A stretch of 64,000 bases of DNA from Actinomadura macra NBRC 14102. GTDB lineage: Bacteria; Actinomycetota; Actinomycetes; Streptosporangiales; Streptosporangiaceae. A program made the translations under genes and the position numbers. The stretch covers positions 558,001 through 622,000 of the forward strand of contig NZ_BCQT01000009.1 in assembly GCF_001552215.1 (NCBI RefSeq), in the 5' to 3' direction. The notes under the pieces were generated by a model. The model was given only the letters and a program-made list of their open reading frames with translations, searched no databases and was not told the origin of the DNA. Shown here piece after piece: positions 1 to 8,670 of this stretch. Within the stretch, counting starts at the first letter, position 1. Every line of letters starts with the position of its first letter.

Positions 1-5
1 AGGTC

Positions 6-1487
6 ATGAGCGACGCGGGCTGGCGCCCGCCCGCCGAACCCTCTCCCCGCAACTGGTGGACCGAACTGCCGGAGTCCGGATCGGCGGGCGGGCTGCCGAC
101 GGTCGCCACCGGCGCCTACTTCCGGCTGGCCGACGTCATGGTCACCGCGCTCCGCGACGTCCAAGGCGTCCGGCGCCCCTCCGATCTCGTGTACGAGTCG
201 TTCCACCGGCACGGCACGGGGCTGATCGAGCTGCTCGACTTCGGCATCGACACCGCCGACCCGTCCCGCGTCGCCAGGAGCCGATCGTCCGCCGAGGCTC
301 TCGGCACCGGTCCGCTCCCCGCGGGGACGCCGCCCGCCGGCACGCCCATGCCGCTGCCGCCGGAGGGCATGCCCGCCACAGAGGCCGACCTGCTCGAACC
401 CCGCCTCGCTGAAGCGAAGCAGCACGGCGACCACACCACCTACTTCGACCTCTTGGCGAGTGCCGACCTCGTCCTGCCGGCGACCGGCCCGGCCGTGGAG
501 GACCCTGACCACGCCGAACTGCCGACCATCACCCTCGGGTCCGTCACGTATGTGGCCGTGTTCACCTCAGCCGGTGCGCTGGCACGCACCGCGAATGCCG
601 GGCTTTACCGACGCACCACGTTCGCCATGCTCGCCGCCGGATGGCCCGACCCCTCCTGGCAGCTTGCAGTGAACCCCGGGTTGCCGAGTGAGGTCCTCTT
701 GGACACCTCGACGCTCATCCGTCTGAGCAACACTCCGCGTACCAAGGCGGACGTCTCCAACCCGTACGGCAGCGTCGACCCTCACGCAATGTCAGGTCCG
801 AACCCGGTTGTAGGCGGGCCGATCCCCGTCTCGAACGGGTCCGTCCCCGCTACCAACGGGGCGCCGTACACCGATGACCACACGGCGGTGGACTCCTACA
901 CGCTGGCCGAACTGAAGGCTGTGATCGAATCCGGCGGCGTCCAGAAAACGCCGAACGCGGAGAGCAGTCCAGCCGACAGGGCCGGTGCGGAGAGCGCGGA
1001 CGTCGAAGGCGACCGCCCATCGGACGAACCGCCCGCGCTGGAGCCACGGGCCGTCCAGCCACAGGCGATGGACCAGCAGGCCACCGAGCCGGAGACGACC
1101 GGATCGCTGACTGAGCCGCAGCCAACAGGGCCACAGAAAACTGGGTCGCAGCCATCCGGGGCGCAGCAGACTGGGCCGCAGCCGATCGGTCCGCAGCCGC
1201 TAGAGGCGCGAACGCTGGAGACCCGGGCGGTAGAGACTCAGACGGTAGAGCCGCGGATGGTGGAGCCAGAACCCGAACCGCTGGTCGTCGCACCCCTCAG
1301 CGCCCCGACGGAGGATGGACCCGCTCGGGAACGGCCTTCCGGCATCCCCCTCCGCCCACCGCACGGCGCCCGCCTCTGGGAGTCAGGTGGCGAAGAGGAC
1401 CAGATTCCCCTTGCGGTCTACGACGCCATCGGCGGAGCCTGGACGCCGGTACGGACCGACCCCGTCCCCGCTCCCCACGCCGAGTGA
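6..1487 (+). CDS. SseB-type / TY-Chap-like protein with long low-complexity tail
   Basis: The 493-residue product has an N-terminal block (about residues 15-85) resembling the second block of the next gene, then an SseB-like block (about 130-240, including WQLAVNPGLPSE). A long disordered region rich in Q, P, T, G and E follows (about 290-430, degenerate QPTGPQ-like units). The C-terminal tail around PPHGARLWESGG resembles the end of the next protein. SseB-like and TY-Chap folds are peptide-binding or secretion-chaperone-like modules often found in polymorphic-toxin contexts (established for the families; assignment here by eye). The start ATG lies 5 bases into the window after AGGTC, so the upstream context is cut off. 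Stop-to-tail similarity shows the frame is real to its end, which limits where the next gene can start. A role as chaperone or effector adaptor is inference. Confidence 0.7.
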   Translation: MSDAGWRPPAEPSPRNWWTELPESGSAGGLPTVATGAYFRLADVMVTALRDVQGVRRPSDLVYESFHRHGTGLIELLDFGIDTADPSRVARSRSSAEALGTGPLPAGTPPAGTPMPLPPEGMPATEADLLEPRLAEAKQHGDHTTYFDLLASADLVLPATGPAVEDPDHAELPTITLGSVTYVAVFTSAGALARTANAGLYRRTTFAMLAAGWPDPSWQLAVNPGLPSEVLLDTSTLIRLSNTPRTKADVSNPYGSVDPHAMSGPNPVVGGPIPVSNGSVPATNGAPYTDDHTAVDSYTLAELKAVIESGGVQKTPNAESSPADRAGAESADVEGDRPSDEPPALEPRAVQPQAMDQQATEPETTGSLTEPQPTGPQKTGSQPSGAQQTGPQPIGPQPLEARTLETRAVETQTVEPRMVEPEPEPLVVAPLSAPTEDGPARERPSGIPLRPPHGARLWESGGEEDQIPLAVYDAIGGAWTPVRTDPVPAPHAE

Positions 1488-1554
1488 CACGACGTTCGAC
1501 TACCGTCGAGCACGGCTAGCTGTACTGCACCACGCACGCGAGAGTGGATCCCGA

Positions 1555-3249
1555 GTGGACTGGAACGATTTCGCCCAACGGCTGACGCTCGAACTCTCGC
1601 GGCTGCCCGTCAAGTCGTTTCTCATCGTCCAGCGGCCCAGCGGGCTGCCCTACGTTCAGGCGATGCGTTCCGAGAACGCCCTGGATGCGGAGGCCGTCGG
1701 AAGCGCCTTCCTGCCCCGTCCTCTGGCACCGCACCAGGAACGCCGCCTGAAGGCTCTGGGCTGGGAAGAGCCCGACGAGGATCAGCGGTGGAACTGGTGG
1801 CAGCACTTCGCCCTCCGCGGCCGCGGAGCCCAGGCCCCGGCCGAGCACCTGGAGGCATGCGCCCTTCTCGCCGGTCTGATGGTCGGGGCGTGCCGCGACG
1901 TCTACGAGGTCGTTTCACCGATAGAGATGGTCTATGAGGCCAGCCGGTCCGGCCCCCGTGGCGGCCCTCTCGCGTTGCCCGGTCTGGGCATCGCCTTGGC
2001 GATCCCCGAGGATGAGAGTGAACGCGCCGTCCCCACGGACAGTGCGGCGCGTCCGGCCGGCTCCACGCTCGAAGCGGCGCTCGCCGAGGCGCGCGAACAC
2101 GGCGACCAGCAGGCATACCTGGAACTCCTCGCCCGCGCCGTGCTCTACCTGCCCGCCTCAGGCGAACCCTCGGGCACCCACCAGTTCGCTACGGCACAGT
2201 TCGGCGACGGCACGTTCGTCCTGGCGTTCACCTCGCCGGAGGCCATGGACCGCTCTTTGCAGGGGCAGGCCGTCCACCACCGGCAGGCGTCCCTGCCCGA
2301 ACTGTCGCGGCACTGGCCGCACCCGGAGTGGCAGCTTGCGGTCAACCCGGGCCTCCCCAGCGCGTCCTACCTGGACGCCAACGCTCTCTTCGACCCCGTC
2401 GAAGATCATTCCCCCGCGCCTCCGGCACCCCCGGGCCGTCCTGACGTCCGTGTGGCGGCTCCCTCCCCTGCCCCCCGGCGCGCTCCCCCGCCTCCGCGCT
2501 CGCCGCGACCGAGCACCCGCTCGACGCTGCCCGAACAGGGAGGCGAATCGTCCATGCCGCAGCCATCTGAGGCGGTTTGGACGGCCGGGCGCGGCTCCTC
2601 GACCAGGCCGCAACCGCCTGCGCGGGCGGCCAGCACGCCCCAGCGGCCGTCAGATGACCTCAGAGCGCCGCGTGACGCGCACGGCGGAGAGGTGGCCCCG
2701 CGAGACGTCCCAGCGCCGCCACCGCCCCCTGAACGGCTCACGGTCGAGTCGGCCACCGAAGTGGTGATCATGCAGAAGGTGGTGCGCCCCGAACACGTGC
2801 AGCACTACCTTGAGGGTGGTTACGACCTGGTTGCCGGTTATGTCCACCGGCTCCCGGACGTGCAGGGCCTCGACACCCCGGCGGCCGTCATCCGGGGGCT
2901 CGGCCTGGTGTACGAGGGGTCGCCGTTCTCACTCGCGGACGAGCGCGTCTTCGCGGTCCGGTGGCCGGCGGTCAAGCCGCCGCTCTTCCGGCGACCGTTC
3001 GGCGGGACCGATGAGACGAGCATGGGCATCGTCCCGGGCGGCTGGGTGATCGAGAAGGCGCCGTTCCCGGGAGCGGGGGACGCGCCAGGCGAGGGTCCGG
3101 CCGTCCCGGAGTTCAAGATCGAGAGCCAGCGGCTGCCCCACGGCGCCGAACTGGTCCGAATCGACGCGTCCGGCGCCGCCACGCCGGTGGCCGGGTACGA
3201 CGCCGATCTGCGCAGGTGGCTGGTCCGGCTGCCGGGAGGTCAAGGATGA
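1555..3249 (+). CDS. TY-Chap/SseB multidomain protein with unrecognised C-terminal domain
   Basis: A product of about 564 residues from GTG 1555. The frame is open from ATG 1315, but the first 170 bases overlap coding sequence of the previous gene, and the first domain begins right after GTG (VDWNDFAQRL). Domain order: TY-Chap-like domain 1 (about 1-85), a second block (about 95-170), an SseB-like domain with WQLAVNPGLPSA (about 180-285), a Pro/Arg/Ser-rich linker (about 285-400), and a C-terminal domain of about 160 residues (from ESATEVVIMQKVV) that I do not recognise. Its stop overlaps the next start as ATGA, so the two are translationally coupled. The shared middle and C-terminal blocks suggest this gene and the previous one are related by duplication plus domain loss. 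The modular architecture and a small downstream partner resemble an effector-chaperone arrangement, but no toxin active site can be named. Confidence 0.72.
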   Translation: MDWNDFAQRLTLELSRLPVKSFLIVQRPSGLPYVQAMRSENALDAEAVGSAFLPRPLAPHQERRLKALGWEEPDEDQRWNWWQHFALRGRGAQAPAEHLEACALLAGLMVGACRDVYEVVSPIEMVYEASRSGPRGGPLALPGLGIALAIPEDESERAVPTDSAARPAGSTLEAALAEAREHGDQQAYLELLARAVLYLPASGEPSGTHQFATAQFGDGTFVLAFTSPEAMDRSLQGQAVHHRQASLPELSRHWPHPEWQLAVNPGLPSASYLDANALFDPVEDHSPAPPAPPGRPDVRVAAPSPAPRRAPPPPRSPRPSTRSTLPEQGGESSMPQPSEAVWTAGRGSSTRPQPPARAASTPQRPSDDLRAPRDAHGGEVAPRDVPAPPPPPERLTVESATEVVIMQKVVRPEHVQHYLEGGYDLVAGYVHRLPDVQGLDTPAAVIRGLGLVYEGSPFSLADERVFAVRWPAVKPPLFRRPFGGTDETSMGIVPGGWVIEKAPFPGAGDAPGEGPAVPEFKIESQRLPHGAELVRIDASGAATPVAGYDADLRRWLVRLPGGQG

Positions 3250-3614
3250 GCATCAGGCACGGCTTTTACGCGGGCTGGCACGGCGCCGAGTACGAGGCGA
3301 GCCCGGACGGCGACCACGTGCGGCTGTACGTGACGCAACTCGCGGACGGGTTCCGCCAGATCGGCCCGGGTCGGTTCGTCCAGGTGGTGCCGGTGTCGGA
3401 GGTGGACGGGCTGTCGTACGTCAGCACCTACTGCACCTGGCGTGGTGAGCCGTTCGTCGTGCTAGGCGAGCACAAGGAGTGGCTGCGCGTGGAGTACTCC
3501 GGCGGTAAGGCGCCCGTTGCCGAGCAACTGGGTCTCGAACTGTTCGACCGGGGCGTGTACCAGGCGTGGGCACCGCGGAGCGAGGTCGAAGACCTGCGCG
3601 AGAAGTCCGTCTGA
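3246..3614 (+). CDS. Small acidic protein coupled to the TY-Chap gene (immunity-like)
   Basis: A 122-residue soluble product starting at ATG 3246, which overlaps the preceding TGA (ATGA); GGAGGTCAAGG lies just upstream. A further in-frame upstream start exists but lies inside the previous gene. The sequence is acidic and beta-rich in appearance, with GLSYVSTYCTWRGEPFVVLG and LFDRGVYQAWAP as distinctive stretches. It has no signal peptide or membrane segment. I do not recognise an enzymatic family. A small, tightly coupled gene at the end of a modular multidomain cluster is the usual position of an immunity or partner protein; that reading is inference. It is the last gene of the cluster; 51 bases separate it from pxpA. 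Confidence 0.75.
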   Translation: MSIRHGFYAGWHGAEYEASPDGDHVRLYVTQLADGFRQIGPGRFVQVVPVSEVDGLSYVSTYCTWRGEPFVVLGEHKEWLRVEYSGGKAPVAEQLGLELFDRGVYQAWAPRSEVEDLREKSV

Positions 3615-3665
3615 GACGCCTGGCCCGAGCGCGGCCCGCGCGGGGGGCGATGGTAGTTCTTGGAC

Positions 3666-4418
3666 ATGGCGGTCATCGACATCAACGCAGACCTGGGTGA
3701 AGGTTTCGGCATCTGGGAGTTGGGCGACGACCTCGCGCTGCTCGATGTGATCACCAGCGCGAACGTGGCCTGCGGATTCCACGCGGGCGATCCGCTCATC
3801 ATGCGGCGGGTGTGCGCGGCGGCCGCCGAACGCGGGGTGACGATCGGCGCGCAGGTGTCCTATCGCGACCTGGCCGGTTTCGGGCGGCGGGAGATGGACG
3901 TCGCCGCGCCCGAGCTGACCGCCGAAGTCCTCTACCAGCTCGCGGCACTGGACGGCATAGCCCGCGCGGAGGGCGGACGGGTGGCATACGTGAAGCCGCA
4001 TGGCGCGCTCTACAACCGGATAACGCGCGACCCCGGCCAGGCGAGGGCTGTCACCGAGGCAGTACGTGCCTACGACCCCTCCCTGCCCTTGCTGACACTG
4101 CCGGGCTCAGTCGTACACGACGTCGCCGACGGGCTGACCGTTGTCGCCGAATGTTTCGCAGACCGCGCCTACACACCGTCCGGCGCGCTCGTACCCCGGC
4201 GTGAGCCCGGGGCCGTGATCCACGAGCCGGAGGCTGTGACGCGCAGAGCCGTGCGGATGGCTTTGGACGGCACGGTCGTAGCCGTGGACGGAAGTGAGGT
4301 GGCCTTGCGAGCGCGGTCGGTGTGCGTACACGGCGACACACCGGGCGCGGTGGCGCTGGCCCGGTCCGTCCGGTCGGCACTGTCCGGCGCGGGGGTCACG
4401 CTGGGCCCGTTCGCGTGA
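3666..4418 (+). CDS. pxpA: 5-oxoprolinase subunit A
   Basis: LamB/YcsF-family subunit of the ATP-dependent 5-oxoprolinase, which opens 5-oxoproline (pyroglutamate) to glutamate in the cytosol. The 250-residue product has the family opening VIDINADLGEGFG, then ANVACGFHAGDP and YVKPHGALYN, the conserved metal/substrate motifs, and ends at the usual length. ATG 3666 matches the family N-terminus; an in-frame TTG two codons earlier (3660) is possible. It is first in a pxpABC operon in which each junction is a 4-base stop/start overlap, so the subunits are probably made in balanced amounts. Confidence 0.95.
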   Translation: MAVIDINADLGEGFGIWELGDDLALLDVITSANVACGFHAGDPLIMRRVCAAAAERGVTIGAQVSYRDLAGFGRREMDVAAPELTAEVLYQLAALDGIARAEGGRVAYVKPHGALYNRITRDPGQARAVTEAVRAYDPSLPLLTLPGSVVHDVADGLTVVAECFADRAYTPSGALVPRREPGAVIHEPEAVTRRAVRMALDGTVVAVDGSEVALRARSVCVHGDTPGAVALARSVRSALSGAGVTLGPFA

Positions 4419-5029
4419 GGATCCGACGTGCCGGGGACGCGGCACTGCTCGTGGAGACAGGTGACCTGTCCACCGCCCACCGGCTGAACGCGGCGCTGCG
4501 GCACGCGGCCCTGCCCGGCATCGTGGACGTCGTGCCGGGCGAGCGGACCGTCCTGGTGGTCGCAGCCCCCTCCGCCGACCTCGACCGGCTCGCCGCCCGG
4601 CTGCCCGGCCTCCCGCTCCCCGAGGACGCCGGAGGGGACGCGGATCCGGTTGAGGTCCCCGTGGTGTACGACGGCGAGGACCTGGACGAGGTCGCACGGC
4701 TCACCGGTCTGTCCCGTGACGAGGTCGTCCAGCGGCATTGCGGAGCGACGTACACGGTCGCCTACTTGGGCTTCTCTCCCGGCTTCGGTTACCTCACCGG
4801 CCTCGACCCCGCCCTGCACGTGCCCCGTCGCGAGTCGCCGCGCACGGCGGTCCCGGCGGGGTCGGTGGCGATCGCGGGCCCGTACGCCGCGGTCTACCCC
4901 TCGCGTTCGCCGGGCGGTTGGCGCCTTCTCGGCCGCAGCGGCCTCGCGCTGTGGGACGTGACCCGCGACCCGCCGTCCCTGCTGCGTCCCGGGACGCGGG
5001 TCTGTTTCGTTCGCCGGGAGTCCCTTTGA
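4415..5029 (+). CDS. pxpB: 5-oxoprolinase subunit B (KipI family)
   Basis: KipI-type subunit of 5-oxoprolinase, 204 residues. The start is GTG 4415, which overlaps the pxpA stop (GTGA); the frame is open further upstream, but that part is antisense-like shadow inside pxpA. Diagnostic stretches are YLGFSPGFGYL and VPAGSVAIAGPYAAVYP, typical of the carboxyltransferase-like B subunit. It acts together with PxpC as the kinase/transferase part of the complex while PxpA carries the oxoprolinase step. KipI homologues in Bacillus inhibit the sporulation kinase KinA, but the operon here argues for the metabolic role. Confidence 0.94.
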   Translation: MRIRRAGDAALLVETGDLSTAHRLNAALRHAALPGIVDVVPGERTVLVVAAPSADLDRLAARLPGLPLPEDAGGDADPVEVPVVYDGEDLDEVARLTGLSRDEVVQRHCGATYTVAYLGFSPGFGYLTGLDPALHVPRRESPRTAVPAGSVAIAGPYAAVYPSRSPGGWRLLGRSGLALWDVTRDPPSLLRPGTRVCFVRRESL

Positions 5030-5874
5030 TCGAGGTCGTGCGGACCGGGCCGCTGGCGACCGTGCAGGACCTCGGCAGGCCCGGGCACGCCCACCTGGGC
5101 GTTCCGCGTTCCGGGGCCGCGGACGGAGAGGCCCTCCGGCTGGCGAACCGGCTCGTCGCCAATCCCGAAGGCGCGGCGGGGGTGGAGTTCACGCTCGGTG
5201 GGGGCGTGTTGCGCTTTTGCGCGCGCGCTTGGGTCGCTGTAACGGGTGCACCGGCGCCGCTCCACATCGATGGCCGCGCCTTCGGAACGAACGCTCCGTG
5301 CCATGTTCCGGCCGGTGCGGTGGTCGAACTGGGCACACCTCCGGTCGGGCTGCGCAGCTACCTCGCCATCCGCGGCGGCCTCATGGTCGAGGAGGTTCTC
5401 GGCAGCCGCTCCAGCGACCTGCTGTCGGGCCTGGGACCACCGCCCCTCTCGCCCGGTGACCAGCTGCCCATCGGCGCCGCCGAGAACCTGGACGACATCA
5501 CCGTGGACATCGCCCCCGCACCGGCACTGCCGGACACGCCCATTCTGCGCATCCTGCCCGGCCCACGCGACGACTGGTTTCGCCCCGAGGCACTGACCAT
5601 GCTCACGTCCAACCCCTACACGGTGACCCAGGACAGCAACCGCGTGGGCGTCCGGCTGGACGGCCCGCCTCTTCCCCGCACACGCGAAGGTGAACTGAGC
5701 AGCGAGGGCATGGTGATCGGCTCATTGCAGGTGCCGCCCAGCGGGCTACCCATCATCTTCTTGCCCGACCATCCGACGACTGGCGGCTATCCCGTCATCG
5801 CGGTGCTCGTCTCCGCCTCGCTGTCCGACGCCGCTCAACTGCGCCCCGGCCAAGAAATCCGCTTCCGCCTGTAG
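5026..5874 (+). CDS. pxpC: 5-oxoprolinase subunit C (KipA family)
   Basis: Biotin-dependent-carboxylase-like KipA subunit, 282 residues. TTG 5026 overlaps the pxpB stop (TTGA) and gives the family start IEVVRTGPLATVQDLGRPG; a GTG four codons on is the alternative. Conserved stretches include GVPRSGAADGEALRLANRLV, SNRVGVRLDG and LPDHPTTGGYPVIAVL. It completes the pxpABC complex. The gene is followed after about 60 bases by a perfect 9-bp hairpin shared with the convergent SDR gene. Confidence 0.94.
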   Translation: MIEVVRTGPLATVQDLGRPGHAHLGVPRSGAADGEALRLANRLVANPEGAAGVEFTLGGGVLRFCARAWVAVTGAPAPLHIDGRAFGTNAPCHVPAGAVVELGTPPVGLRSYLAIRGGLMVEEVLGSRSSDLLSGLGPPPLSPGDQLPIGAAENLDDITVDIAPAPALPDTPILRILPGPRDDWFRPEALTMLTSNPYTVTQDSNRVGVRLDGPPLPRTREGELSSEGMVIGSLQVPPSGLPIIFLPDHPTTGGYPVIAVLVSASLSDAAQLRPGQEIRFRL

Positions 5875-5935
5875 GGACAGGGGCGGTTCGTCCACCTGAT
5901 CTTCCGTTCCCCTGAGCCGACGGAATCGGAGCGGA

Positions 5936-5964
5936 GCCCTGGCGACCGTCGCGGACGCCAGGGC
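5936..5964. terminator. Hairpin between convergent genes
   Basis: Perfect 9-bp inverted repeat GCCCTGGCG / CGCCAGGGC with an 11-base loop, located between the pxpC stop (5874) and the stop of the opposing SDR gene (6041). There is no T-run, which is common for actinomycete terminators. It probably serves both directions. Confidence 0.55.
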
Positions 5965-6040
5965 CTGTGCGATCCGACCGCCATAAGTCACACCGCCATG
6001 GATGAGACGGCCACGGACGGCGCGCGAGGGGATGGCCAGT

Positions 6041-6814
6041 TCAGGCCAGATACCCGCCATCAATATCGAGGACGGCGCCGGTCACGAAGGAGGCGCCGGG
6101 TCCCGCCAGGAAGACCACTCCGGCTGCGATCTCTTCGGGACGCCCGAAGCGCCCCATCGCGTTCGCCGCCCGCTGCGCGTCGGCGGACGGCCCGTCCTCG
6201 GGGTTCATGTCCGTCCCCACCGAGCCCGACCTGATGACGTTCACGGTGATGCCGCGCGGAGCGAGGTCACGCGCGGCGCCCTTGCTGTACCCGATGACGG
6301 CCGCCTTGGTCGCCGCGTAGTCCGCCATGCCAGGAAAGCCCGTCCGCGCCGAGAGGTTCGACCCGATCGTAATGATCCGTCCGCCCTCTTCCAGGACCGG
6401 CGCCGCCGAACGGACCGCCGCGACCACGCCGCCCAGGTTCACGTCGTACATGTGCTCCAACTCGCCTGGGTCCGCCCCCCTCTCGCCGAGAACGCCGTGC
6501 GTGATGACACCCGCATTGTTGACCAGCACGTCAAGTCGCCCGAAATCCTCCACGACCTTGGCCACGAGTGCCGTCACCTGCACGGGATCGGCCTGGTCTG
6601 CCTGGTACGCGGCCCCGCGGCGACCGGCCTCCTCGATGTCTCGGACGACCTCCTTCGCCTTGTCGGCGGCCGCGGTGTACCCGATCGCCACGTCCGCGCC
6701 CTGCCCTGCCAGTGCGCGCGCCGTCGCCGCCCCGATCCCCCGTGAACCGCCGGTCACCAGCGCGACCCTGCCCTTGAGATCCACCATGCCCGTGAGGTCC
6801 ACCATCGCCTCCAT
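6041..6814 (-). CDS. SDR-family oxidoreductase (FabG-like)
   Basis: Short-chain dehydrogenase/reductase, up to 257 residues. It has the NAD(P) motif VTGGSRGIG near the N-terminus, NNAG, a catalytic YAATK (Y-x-x-x-K), and the C-terminal GAVLDIDGGYLA typical of FabG-like enzymes. The substrate cannot be read from sequence. Three in-frame ATGs (6814, 6805, 6787) are possible starts; the last places the Rossmann motif at the usual distance from the N-terminus. It is divergent from a TetR gene and a perfect palindrome lies directly upstream, so it is probably repressed by that TetR protein. Confidence 0.9.
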   Translation of the reverse strand: MEAMVDLTGMVDLKGRVALVTGGSRGIGAATARALAGQGADVAIGYTAAADKAKEVVRDIEEAGRRGAAYQADQADPVQVTALVAKVVEDFGRLDVLVNNAGVITHGVLGERGADPGELEHMYDVNLGGVVAAVRSAAPVLEEGGRIITIGSNLSARTGFPGMADYAATKAAVIGYSKGAARDLAPRGITVNVIRSGSVGTDMNPEDGPSADAQRAANAMGRFGRPEEIAAGVVFLAGPGASFVTGAVLDIDGGYLA

Positions 6815-6818
6815 TTTG

Positions 6819-6830
6819 TACCGATCGGTA
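6819..6830. promoter_or_regulatory. Palindromic TetR-type operator (SDR side)
   Basis: Perfect 12-base palindrome TACCGATCGGTA five bases upstream of the SDR ATG at 6814. A near-identical site lies 32 bases away on the TetR side. Binding would block the SDR promoter or ribosome access. Confidence 0.65.
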
Positions 6831-6850
6831 TTGAAGTCGGTAGCGTACTA

Positions 6851-6862
6851 TACCGATCGATA
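6851..6862. promoter_or_regulatory. Palindromic TetR-type operator (regulator side)
   Basis: TACCGATCGATA, one base different from the palindrome at 6819-6830, just before the AGGAGG ribosome binding site (6871-6876) of the TetR gene. Its position suggests autoregulation. Confidence 0.6.
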
Positions 6863-6880
6863 CATAAGTGAGGAGGACGG

Positions 6881-7498
6881 ATGACCACTGGACGGCCCCG
6901 CCAGTTCGACGTGGACGAGCGCCTCGACCGAGCCCTCGACGTGTTCTGGCGGCAGGGCTACGAGGGCACCGCTCTGTCGGACTTGACTGAGGCGATGGGC
7001 ATCAACCGCCCCAGCCTCTACGCCGCCTACGGCAACAAGGAGTCGCTCTTCCGCAAGGCCCTGGACCGCTATCTGGAAGGTCCCGCCTCGTACGTGCCCA
7101 CAGCCCTCGCCGAACCCACCGCCCGGGCGGTCGTCGAAGGTCTGCTGTACGGCGCGATAAGGGTCATCACCGGCGGTCCTGACGGTTGCCTCATGGTGCA
7201 GGGCGCCCTCGCGACCGCCGAGCAGAACGCCGGTGTGCAGCGGGAGATCGCGGCCCGTCGTCGCGCGGGCGAAGCCGACCTGGCCGCTCGCTTCGAACGT
7301 GCCCGCGCCGAAGGAGACCTTCCATCGGACGCCGACTGCCCCGGCCTGGCCCGCTACGTCTGGTCGATCTCCTACGGGCTGTCGGTCCAAGCCGCCGGCG
7401 GGGTCTCCCGCGACGACCTGAACCGGGTGGCCGCCCTCGCCCTCTCCGCCTGGCCCCCCGTGGTTCCGCCGATCGCGGCGCAAGAACGTTCTGAATAG
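6881..7498 (+). CDS. TetR/AcrR-family transcriptional regulator
   Basis: 205-residue repressor. The N-terminal helix-turn-helix runs from about residue 10 to 55 (LSDLTEAMGINRPSLYAAYG, then NKESLFRKAL), followed by an all-helical ligand domain with a conserved CLMVQGAL stretch. ATG 6881 has a strong AGGAGG 5 bases upstream. It is transcribed away from the SDR gene with a 66-base gap containing two copies of a palindrome, so it most likely controls itself and the SDR. The inducer is unknown. Confidence 0.92.
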   Translation: MTTGRPRQFDVDERLDRALDVFWRQGYEGTALSDLTEAMGINRPSLYAAYGNKESLFRKALDRYLEGPASYVPTALAEPTARAVVEGLLYGAIRVITGGPDGCLMVQGALATAEQNAGVQREIAARRRAGEADLAARFERARAEGDLPSDADCPGLARYVWSISYGLSVQAAGGVSRDDLNRVAALALSAWPPVVPPIAAQERSE

Positions 7499-7551
7499 CG
7501 CCTTTCACATGCGAGAACCCGGTTCATCCGGACTACGAGGCGGCTGTGCGG

Positions 7552-8637
7552 TCAGGGCAGGAGCAACCGAAGACGAGCCTTCGCCTCCTCCAGAGAGCCG
7601 GCTGGAATGTCCTCGAACGCCGTCACGGCGACATCTCCGTCCTTGGCATCCCACACACCGGCGACTCTGCCTCCGTACAGAACGACCGGGGAGATCCAGC
7701 CGGCCGCGCGGCTCACCTCACCCCGGCGTTCAGCGGGGATCAGGTAGGTCGCACTCGTGCCCGCCCCCAGAACGTACTGGTCGAAAGCCCCGAGCAACTG
7801 CACGGACGAGGCAGGCTGGGTGTCGAGCAGTTCCTCCCTGTGGCCCTCCAGCACGTACATGGATTCACCCTCGACGTCGATCGTGGCCGACCCCTCGGAT
7901 GCGGCGGCGAACCATGCCTTGACATCTCTTTTCCGGTTGCCCTTGCGCATCAGCCAGTTGTCGAACATGTCGGGTGTCGCGGGCCCATGCGCACCGAGGT
8001 AGGCGTGGACGACCGTCCGAGCCGCCTCGTCCACCGGGGGAAGCCCCTTCCATCCTGGGAGCCACTGTTCTGGGGCGGTGAAGGTGACGTTGGCGCCCCG
8101 GGGCGGCCCGTAGCAGAGCACACCCCACCAGGCCAGCGGCTTGAGAAGCATGCCCCAACCGGAGCCGAGCACATCGGCCAGGTGCCCCGAACCCGTCTCC
8201 TCCACGACGGCGGTGGTGAGCTCCTCGCGTGTGAGCGCGGTGCCCTCCGCAAGCGCGCCCGTAGCCGCTTCGGCGATGGCCTCCAGATCGGCCGGTGTGG
8301 CGCCGAAGTTCTTCTGCCAGCTGCCCTTCTCCCAGTTGCGTACCGCCGCGCAGAGGACGAGGTAGGCAGGGAGCTCGTCCGCGGGGATCAGGTGCAGGGT
8401 GCCCCGCATCACCCAGGTCTTGACGAGCGTCCGTTCATCGAGCAACGCCCGTGACACCTCCCCCCGGGCGGGTGTGGCCTGCCGCACCGCGACGGCGAGT
8501 TCCGCCGCCGACGCCACCTGTGCCTGAACACCGGCCAGCCGCCGCGCGATGTCCAGCGCCGAGGCGTCCCCCAACGGCGCCACGTACTGCCGCCGCATCC
8601 GCCAGGCCAGCACTTGCGCCCACGTCACCGAAGACAT
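7552..8637 (-). CDS. Winged-helix protein of the AlkZ/YcaQ DNA glycosylase family
   Basis: 361-residue protein of the HTH_42 family, which includes the interstrand-crosslink glycosylases AlkZ and AlkX (YcaQ). The start chosen is ATG 8637 (MSSVTWAQVLAWR); the frame is open six codons further. The stretch AGVQAQ (Q38 and Q40) matches the QxQ catalytic-type motif of the family, and WVMRGTLHLIP is the conserved family signature. Many actinomycetes carry several copies, not all tested as glycosylases, so activity is inferred from the motif. It stands alone between the TetR gene and a large ATPase gene. Confidence 0.82.
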   Translation of the reverse strand: MSSVTWAQVLAWRMRRQYVAPLGDASALDIARRLAGVQAQVASAAELAVAVRQATPARGEVSRALLDERTLVKTWVMRGTLHLIPADELPAYLVLCAAVRNWEKGSWQKNFGATPADLEAIAEAATGALAEGTALTREELTTAVVEETGSGHLADVLGSGWGMLLKPLAWWGVLCYGPPRGANVTFTAPEQWLPGWKGLPPVDEAARTVVHAYLGAHGPATPDMFDNWLMRKGNRKRDVKAWFAAASEGSATIDVEGESMYVLEGHREELLDTQPASSVQLLGAFDQYVLGAGTSATYLIPAERRGEVSRAAGWISPVVLYGGRVAGVWDAKDGDVAVTAFEDIPAGSLEEAKARLRLLLP

Positions 8638-8670
8638 GCACCGATTACATCGCACGCCACCGACAGAGCC

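Noticed and set aside
1080..1290. Repeats of CAGCC.ATCGG.CC type in the first gene
   Set aside because: They are degenerate codon-level repeats of a Gln/Pro/Gly/Thr-rich disordered segment, not a DNA element.
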